From Heliocidaris tuberculata (Eukaryota > Echinodermata > Echinoidea > Camarodonta > Echinometridae), in the NCBI GenBank assembly GCA_025618425.1, contig CM046839.1, positions 1,128,784 through 1,192,783 of the forward strand: a DNA stretch of 64,000 nucleotides, given 5' to 3'. Below the pieces are notes generated by a model that made no database searches, was not told the origin of the DNA, and saw nothing but the letters and a program-made list of their open reading frames with translations. A program made the translations under genes and the position numbers. This document shows positions 49,001 through 57,800 of the stretch, piece by piece. Positions within the stretch are counted from its first letter, which is position 1. Each line of letters opens with the position of its first letter.

Positions 49001-51787
49001 TTTGTCCTCGGCTGGGCCCAGAAAACCCTCAAAGACCATAAATTTTCTTGTATTCCCCCCCCCCTTCTTTCTCTCTTTTGCGTTCTCTTCAAGTGCCGCC
49101 AGGGGCACGTGCCCCCTCTGCCACCCGTAGATACGCCACTGGTTCACAGTGTATTCACGGTGTGTTCACAGTGAGTTCACATAGTCGACTCTGTGAAGAT
49201 GTGATTCACAATATTAAAAAGCCCGAATTCGACAGTGTGAAGATGATTTCACACTGTGAACACCACCACAGTGTGGTTTACCACAGAGTGTTCACATAGT
49301 GATGTCCGATTTCACATTGTGAATTTACTCGCTCACAGTGTGAAGATGTGATTCACAATGTTAAAACGCTCGAATTTAACAGTGTGAAGATGATTTCACA
49401 CCGTGTTTCACACTGTGACACACTGTGAACACACTGTGGGACACTGTGTTCTTTCCGGCAGGGCTTGTTTTCTTTTGTTTTCATCATTCTATCGCCTTTT
49501 CTTTCTTTACATTTCTTATGTTTGTTTGTTGTTTTTTTTATCATTCTATAATTTTCTCTTTCTGTCTTCCATTATGTTTTTCTTTGTTTTCATCATTCTA
49601 TCGTCTTTTCCTTCTTTACATTTCTTATGTTTTTCTTTGTTTTCATCATTCTATCGTCTTTTCATTTTTTTTACATAACTTATGCTTTTTCTTTGTTTTC
49701 ATGATTTTATCGTCTTTTCTTTCTTCACATTTCTTATGTTTTTCTTTGTTTTTATCATTGTATCATTTCTCTTTCTATCTTTCATTTTGTTTTCGATTTT
49801 ATCGTTATATCCATTCCTCTTTCTGTTTTTTCTTGCGTTTCTTTCTTTTCATCATTCTATCATGCAGCGATGGCCTGCACTTATAGGAGAATCAAGGAAA
49901 ATCATACATGATTTCCTGCGCAACACACACACACACACACACACACCCTCACTTCCGGTTGAAGTACGCTTTGGGATCGCTTCGTATTCACACTGCCCGT
50001 TAGAGCCGCGGTTAGGAACTGTTCTTATTAAGACCCATTCCTCACGACCACCTCCCAAGGTGGTCTTCTGACCGGTCCAGAAGACCACTTCCTGGACCAC
50101 TTTTGTATTCACACTCACCTAAGAACCGTTCTTGAGGAACGGGTCTAACGAAGTAAGTGTGAATGGGGTCTTCTTCTTTTTCTTAGTTTGGTTTTATTTG
50201 GTAATCAGTCAGTATTGACTATTTTCACATCCATACCCACCTAGCCTAGTTCTAGACATATATGATTTCATTCTTAAATACGTACCCACCATCGCACAGA
50301 CATCCCCATTCAAACACAAATATCTGGATTCAACGTTTGTTACATTCTCTTCATTCATATTACATGTATCTTCACTCTGACATGAAATAAATTAAGAAAG
50401 AGGTTGAGGGCAGAGAAGATTGAAACATTAAATCTAGATGTTTGTTACATTCTCTTCATTCATATCACATGTATCTCCATCGGCCTCCCCATACCTCTTT
50501 CTCACTTCGTTTATAACTTCATGTCACAATGGCGAATCCGGGATTGGAGCACGGGGACGCGAGCGAAACCTAATATGGCACACCCTGTGTAAGTACACAA
50601 ACAGTTCTCCTACTTGTACCCTCGGCAGCAATGTTAGACCCCAAAAGGCAGCCTTGTATGTCAGAAATCTTTCAGACTTGTGCCCCCCCCCCCCCCCCGC
50701 CAAGACAATTCTTGATTCGCTGCTAGCTGTGTCAGCTGTACTTTACACTTGTTTAAATAGAAGGTTGAGTTCTAGTAAAGGTGAAACATAATTTGTGAGC
50801 TTTCTCATTCTCTCTATGTCAGTTTGGAAGACTATCATACAAGAACTGTCCCCTGAAAAGGATTGCTGTTCGAATGCCCACATATTCAAAATAATTATGT
50901 AAAGCCATAGCTGAAAATTTTGGACCAAACTTTCACGCCAGCCACACTAGTTCCATATGCACGTTCGGTGTGTAGTGCATGTGACTTTCATTAAAACTGA
51001 GTCAATTTCTAATCATTTTGATGATTCCAAAACCTCACGGTATCCACAATTCATATTTATGTGACATAATCAACCTTTCCCCAATTGCTTCCAGACAGTT
51101 TTTTATATACAATATACATTGGAGTGGTTATGAAGGAAATGGACAAATTTTAAATACTGACTTACAAACTGTGCGAACCTGCCTCACAGAAAATAAATCG
51201 ACATTTATCTTTCCTAATGGATCTAGTGAAAGTGTTTCCCTAGGGCCCCTGTTCTTAAAGTGCGGCCCACGGGCCACTTGTGGCCCGCGAAACGATTTCA
51301 TGCGGCCCGCCAAAAATATCTGAGTGAGAAGAAAAAAAATCTTGTTTTAAGAACTATGTTGATACATAATATATCATCCTAACTATTGGTGAGAATAAAA
51401 GTATCAAATTTTTTTTGCTCGCTCGCAAATAGCGTATCATATATATGTATTCCCTACCCTACCACATATTATTATAGTTTGGGTTTTTAAAAAAAAATCA
51501 AACAAAGAAAAAATAAGGAGGGTGTATTCAAAAAACCTTGGATGAGCCATTCGGGTATGTATGCATTAACGTCTGTGGCGGGGGAATGGGGCCTGGAGCC
51601 TTCTCCCCCGAGGATATCAAACATTTTCCTGCATTCGGGCACCCACCATTTCATTTTTGGGCAGTGAAATGGTCTCTTTGTAATTTCTTTATATCTAATC
51701 TAAATTAGCACATTTTGACGACGAAATTACATTTTCACAATTCTAAAGTGTCAATTTCTTTGCTCGGAAGCTTCGCTCGCTCGCTGA

Positions 51788-51823
<36 letters not shown>

Positions 51824-54800
51824 AGAAAGCTAATACACAATGTATTCGGGCAAGAGTCGTGAGTCCCATACGTCTTTGTATGTATATATAATACTCTGTG
51901 GTCCGCGACATAGTTTCAAGAATATTTCTGGCCCTCGAAACAAAATAATTAAGAACCCAGGCCCTAGGGTTTGTGTTACGTGTATATTTTATCGCACGAA
52001 TGGTATATATGGAAGTAGGGCCAACGGAATGGAATTTAGGACTATTAAAAAGATGTAGAAATGGGATATACTGTATGGGATATGCAAGGCTAACCAATGG
52101 AATGTAAAGAAATAGGTTGTCGGACCAATGGAATGTAGGACCTAAGGAAATAGGACCAATGCGACACAGTGATCAGAGACAGAGGATTATTTCTCCCCCT
52201 ACGTGACTCTCTTTAAAGGGGATCGAAGTCTACTCTCATAGCAAGTTGGATACATGAGATAAATGAGAGATACAGATATGTGTAACATTGTGGAAAATCG
52301 GATGAATTTACTGTTAAAGGGGGTACCAAATGCTGAAACAATGTTAGTTCATTTAAAAGATCATGATTTTATTAGCAGAAAATCATCTGCCTTAAATTTT
52401 TTAAAAATTCGTGTTGCCAGAAAATCCCCGAAATGTGGTAAGATTTCAGGATATTTTGGCCCCTCAGCTGTGTCCCAATTTCACCTAGGTAACCACAATG
52501 ACGTCAAAGTGGTTACCCAGGTTCGCGTATTGCAGATGTGTTGCGCGCTAGACTGTACAAAATGCATTATACCTTGCGTGCATTTTGCTATAATTGCGCG
52601 ACAAGGTAACCACTTTGACGTCATTGTGGTTACCTAGCTGAAATTGGGACACAGCTGAGGGGCCAAAATATCCTGAAATCTTACCATATTTCGGGGATTT
52701 TCTGGCAACACGAATTAAAAAAAAAAATTAAGGCAGATGATTTTCTTCTAATAAAATCATGATCTTTTAAATGAACTAACATTGTTTCAGCATTGGGTAC
52801 CCCCTTTAAGTTGTCATCGATCAAATGCAAACTGAAAACTCTCTGACGTACATTTTTAGGATCTCTGCCATTTGCTTGTAGTGAAAGTAATTTTCATACT
52901 CAATTTTATATCAACTTAAACAGATCAATTAAACTATGCCTTCTCGGATTTTCATTAAACTTTCATTGATCGACTCTTCTCATTTCACTGCTTTTAATAA
53001 AACCGATTGAATTCAGTATTCCCCCCCCCCCTCCCTTGACATGTAAAGAGGGCATTTGTGTGAATATTGTAGCCTTGTGCTAAGCTAAGTAAGTCATCCA
53101 CTAATTACATGTGCAAAATCTCATTACCAGGGAATCTGCACACTCTGTGTCCTGGAGGGATTCCCAGTTTACTCTTCCTTCCGGGGCATCCGCCATCAGC
53201 AGACGAAGCAGAGATAAGCTTTGGGATGGTCTGTACCATACTGCCATTGGAATGTTGTTTCTTCTTACACTCGTCGAACATTGGTAAGGTGTAATTTAGG
53301 CCTAACCCGTCCGTACAACTTGACTTTGTCATATCGCTTACTTCTGATGACGTGAGTAGGACTGCGAGTAAGATAAGACAGAAAACTACTTTTAACAGTT
53401 CTTATTAAGACTACGGCGAAAGTTCAGTTATCCATACTGTTCAACGACATCAACTAAATCTAAAAACATCTCATGTTTTACTGAGTATTTGGGATTTGGG
53501 GTTACTATGAGAACAAAAAAAAAAAGAAAGAAAACATGATAGAAAAATGTCCCTTTCTCTTGCAACACGCAATTACACTTTTCCAAACCGTACGATTTGA
53601 AGTGGACTTTGTGACAAAAGCACGCGCAAAGAGTAGGCCTTCTCTCATTCTTCTCTAGAAGTGCTAGAAACATAATATACGCCTTGACTTCAACTTCATA
53701 CTTAAAAAAAAAAAATATATATATATATATATCTGTGCAAAAACTTTAAACGAGCATTTGCCTTCTTTCTTTTCTTTTCTTCTCTCTCTCTCTCTCTCTC
53801 TCTTTACAATGTACTCTAATAACACTGTACATTTAAGATCACTCGTTAAATTCATTCCGAGATATTTCACTGATCCTCTGGCTTTGAAGTGAATTCTACA
53901 GTAGTTTTTCAATTTTCCTTGAGTACTGAGTTTTTCTTCAATCAACTCTGGATTCGCATCTGAATAGAAGCACACTATCGTCAAGTAATTAAAAAAAAAA
54001 TCACACAAATACCCATATCATTGACGTATAGCTCAGAAAAGAATGTCCATAAAAAGGATACGAATACTGCATCTAAATGCAACACTTTTAATTTCTTTAC
54101 AAATAATGTCATGATGTACAGTATACCAAAAACTCTTTTTAGGTTGAGAAGAACCATTCCAACAAAGTGTCCTTTGTAAAATCTCAGTCCGTACAAAACT
54201 TGACATGCACTTTGCTCCAATCATCAAAATATATTGTGAAATCTTCATTTAATTAGATTTTTTTTGTATCTAATATGTACTTTTTTTAATACGCACTTTA
54301 CTAGCTATATTTCTCTCCCTAATTAATGTAATACTCTCATTAATTAGGGAGAGAAATGTAGCTTATAGAAATACCTATAAGCTATTCTATTTCTTTTCCT
54401 ACTTAACTAATGTAGTTTACAGACATACCTTTAAGCTATATTTCTCCCCCTAATTAATGAAATTTTTGTATTCTTTCGATTATATTCATATATAGTGCCA
54501 TTCTATTGAATAGACCGATCAGGGCCCGTATTCAATTCAATACTTAAGAGTGAAATATGAGTAGTTTACTTAATTTTTGGCTGAGATAAAATATATAAGC
54601 AATTTTGGTATTCAGTTGAATCTTTTGGCTAAGTATTTTACCCTAGGTCTAAGACAGCTCCCTAGCAGACTTAAACCAATTACTTGATTGGCAATGACAA
54701 TGACAATGACAATGACAATGACAATGACAATGACATTAATAATGACATAGTAGAAGTTGTGGAAGAATATACGTACTTGGGTGTGATATTTTCTTACAAT

Positions 54801-57800
54801 AATAAGTTTAAGAGAGCTATTAATAAACAATATAATCAAGCAAAAAGAGCAATGTACAGTTTGATTATAAAATCAAGGCAACTGAGGTTGCCATTGGATA
54901 TTCAAGTTGAACTTTTCGACCGCCTTGTCGTGCCAATTCTTCTGTACGGAAGTGAAATTTGGGGACATGGAAATATTTCTCAAATAGAATTGTTGCAAAC
55001 CCAGTTCTGTAAACAGGTTTTACGACTACGGAAGAACACACACAATGGCATGGCTGTTGGAGAACTTGGAAGGATGGAAATGTCTTTAAATATTAAGGAA
55101 CGAATGCTAAAGTTTTGGTTCCGAACTGTTAATGGTAAAGAGGCTAAATTAGCAAATACAGTCTGTAATATTTTGAAACTTTTACATGACAAAGCTATTT
55201 ATTCTTCCCCATGGTTATTATATATTGAACGTAGTCTCCACGAGATTGGTATGTCTAATATATTTTATGACAACAGAAATGTTTCTTATTCATGGTTTAG
55301 TTCAGCGATTAGATTGAGATTAAGAGACATTTATTCGCAAAATTGGAGAAGTAATATCCATGAAAGTACGTATTGCACTAATTATAGAATTTTTAAGAAC
55401 AATGTTGGTCTTGAAAACTACCTTATCCAATTACCTTTTTCAAATAGAGTTCATTTGTCGAAATTTCGTTGCTCGAATCATAAACTTCCTGTTGAAACTG
55501 GTAGATATGTTAATATCGCAAGAAAAGACAGAATTTGTACGTTGTGTACGCAAAATAAGATTGGGAATGAATTTCATTATATTTTTGAATGCTCGGCAAC
55601 AGATGCTATGAGAAAGAGATTTGTAAAACCGTGCTTCCGAAACAGACCAAGTTCATTGAAAATGGAGCAATTGTTTAATTCTAAAGATATGAAGGTTTTA
55701 ACTAATCTAGCGAAATTCTGTCAGGGGATAATGTCCCTCCATGCTTAAATATTGTACAATATATAATATTCAAATATGTTTATACAATATATATACTGAT
55801 AAGTGCACCTACTATATTTTGGCTTGTTTTGTTGTAGTTTAGCTTTGTTTCATTGCTTCTTACACTTTTATTTAATTAATTTTATACATACATGTACATT
55901 ATTTGTTATAGCCAGGCAATATTCTAGTTTCCATTACACCCACGTTACGGGATAAGTGTCTGTGCAAATCAGTGCATAATATTGTACGCTTAATGTAGTT
56001 GTGTGTTTTGTTTTGTTTTTGTTTTTGTTTTTGTTTTTTTTTTTGGTGTTTTTTTTTATGCAGACATATTGTAAATATTGTATATATTTGTATATAGTTG
56101 TTCTTGTGTATACAAACTGATTGTGAATTATTGTTTCTCCAATACCCTGGAAGGGGTGACATGGGAAATAAAATCATTGTCATTGTCATTGTCATTGTCA
56201 TTGTGATGCATTTATTGCGCATGATTTTGGACAGGACATGTGACGTCACAATGGATATCAGTAAGTATTTTGCCTCAAAGTCGGGTTACTAAAGAAAAAT
56301 ACCTTAAAGTGATCTGAATACGAGTTAAGCCATTTTGCTTAGCCGAGTTAAATACTTAGAAATTTACTTACTTAATGCGCGTTTTTAATTGAATACCGGC
56401 CCAGTAATGTAAGAAAAAATCATCGAAATATTATGTGGATAACAATTCTTTGATTAAATAATCAAATTCTTTGATTAATTAGGGAGAGAAATATAGCTTA
56501 GCGTAAAGCTTATAGAAATATCTTATTACCCTTGTGTAATCTGGACCTCTAGGAAGAACAGGGCCCTCTTGCATAAAAAGTTGCGATTAAACGCAACTCA
56601 AAAAATTAAACACAAGTCCCAAATATTCGATCCTGAATGGTTGAAAATCGAGTTGCGTTTAATTTTGTGAGTTGCGTTTAATCGCAACTCTTTATGCAAA
56701 AGGGCCCAGAGCCATTAAGTTAATGGCTCTGAATAAAGCTTTCCAGCCATTAATTCTTGTTCATTCTTGATTTAATCCTTGATTTATATATTCTTGTACA
56801 TGTATATCTATATGTATGTATTGATGATCTTTTTAAACGGAAAATAAAACCAACCAACCAAACAAACAATCATTCTTGCTGTGGTTTTGATCTTTTCTGA
56901 AATGCAAGCTTGAAATTTGATTTTTTTAAACAGCTGAAAACCGCTTTTTAGCAATGCCGTGAAATACTTTTCTATCTTTACATATAAATACTAAACATCT
57001 GAAATATTCAAAACAACAGAGCATACATAACCATTATATATACATTAAAACATTTTTTTTTTTTTGCAGAGAATGATTTTTATTGTCATCGTTATCGTTA
57101 ATGTTCACATGTGATCAGCCCCTTTAAACAGTTTTTAATGTCATGCTTTCAACAACCTTTTTAAAAAAATGCTGTTGAAAGCATGACCATAAAAACTGTT
57201 TAACGTTTGACGATAAAAATCAATCTCTGCAAAAAAAAAAAAAATGTATTGGATCCGAGTAGGCTCATTAACATAAATGGTTGAGCCACATGCATACATA
57301 CTCCACATAGACTAATTTTATAATGATGTCATGATCGTTGATATGTGACTAGATCGTTGGGTTGCTTGTACATAATCACTTAAAGATATACTGGAGTACT
57401 GGGAGTTTCGCAAAAATTACCCAGTTTGTTTTTCCTTGGTTTGTATTTCATGTGAAAGTTCCTTTTATTTAACTAATAAAATGAGCCTTATTCACCCCGA
57501 ATGTGTCTCGTATATTTATAATTTTATTTTGAAATCTTTCGACGGTCTATTTTGAATTTCAATGTTTAACTCCCTCCAATGTTTTTGATATCCTATTCAG
57601 GGAAACCCGTGAAAATTTCTGATTTTTAGATCTTGCATAGTATTGTACACGGCCTATTCGAGGATTGGTTCTTCTTACGATAAATTTTTTAAATTAAAAA
57701 ACCAGCCGATATTTTGTCACAGTCGATACTGAATTTCTCATCTAAATTGACTCTCTACTGGTGAGATAGGTGTTAATTAAAGTGAATGTTATAGTGAATG

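Larger units (their letters stand above)
48003..49862. repeat. Pyrimidine-rich minisatellite, split by a MITE
   Basis: Units of about 52 bp with TTTTCATCATTCTATCGTCT and TACATTTCTTATG occur at about 48003-48229 and 49464-49862. The MITE at 48230-49463 separates the two parts. Confidence 0.8.

Noticed and set aside
47984..49886. Several Phe/Leu/Ser-rich plus-strand frames
   Set aside because: They are translations of the pyrimidine-rich minisatellite, and some cross transposon borders.
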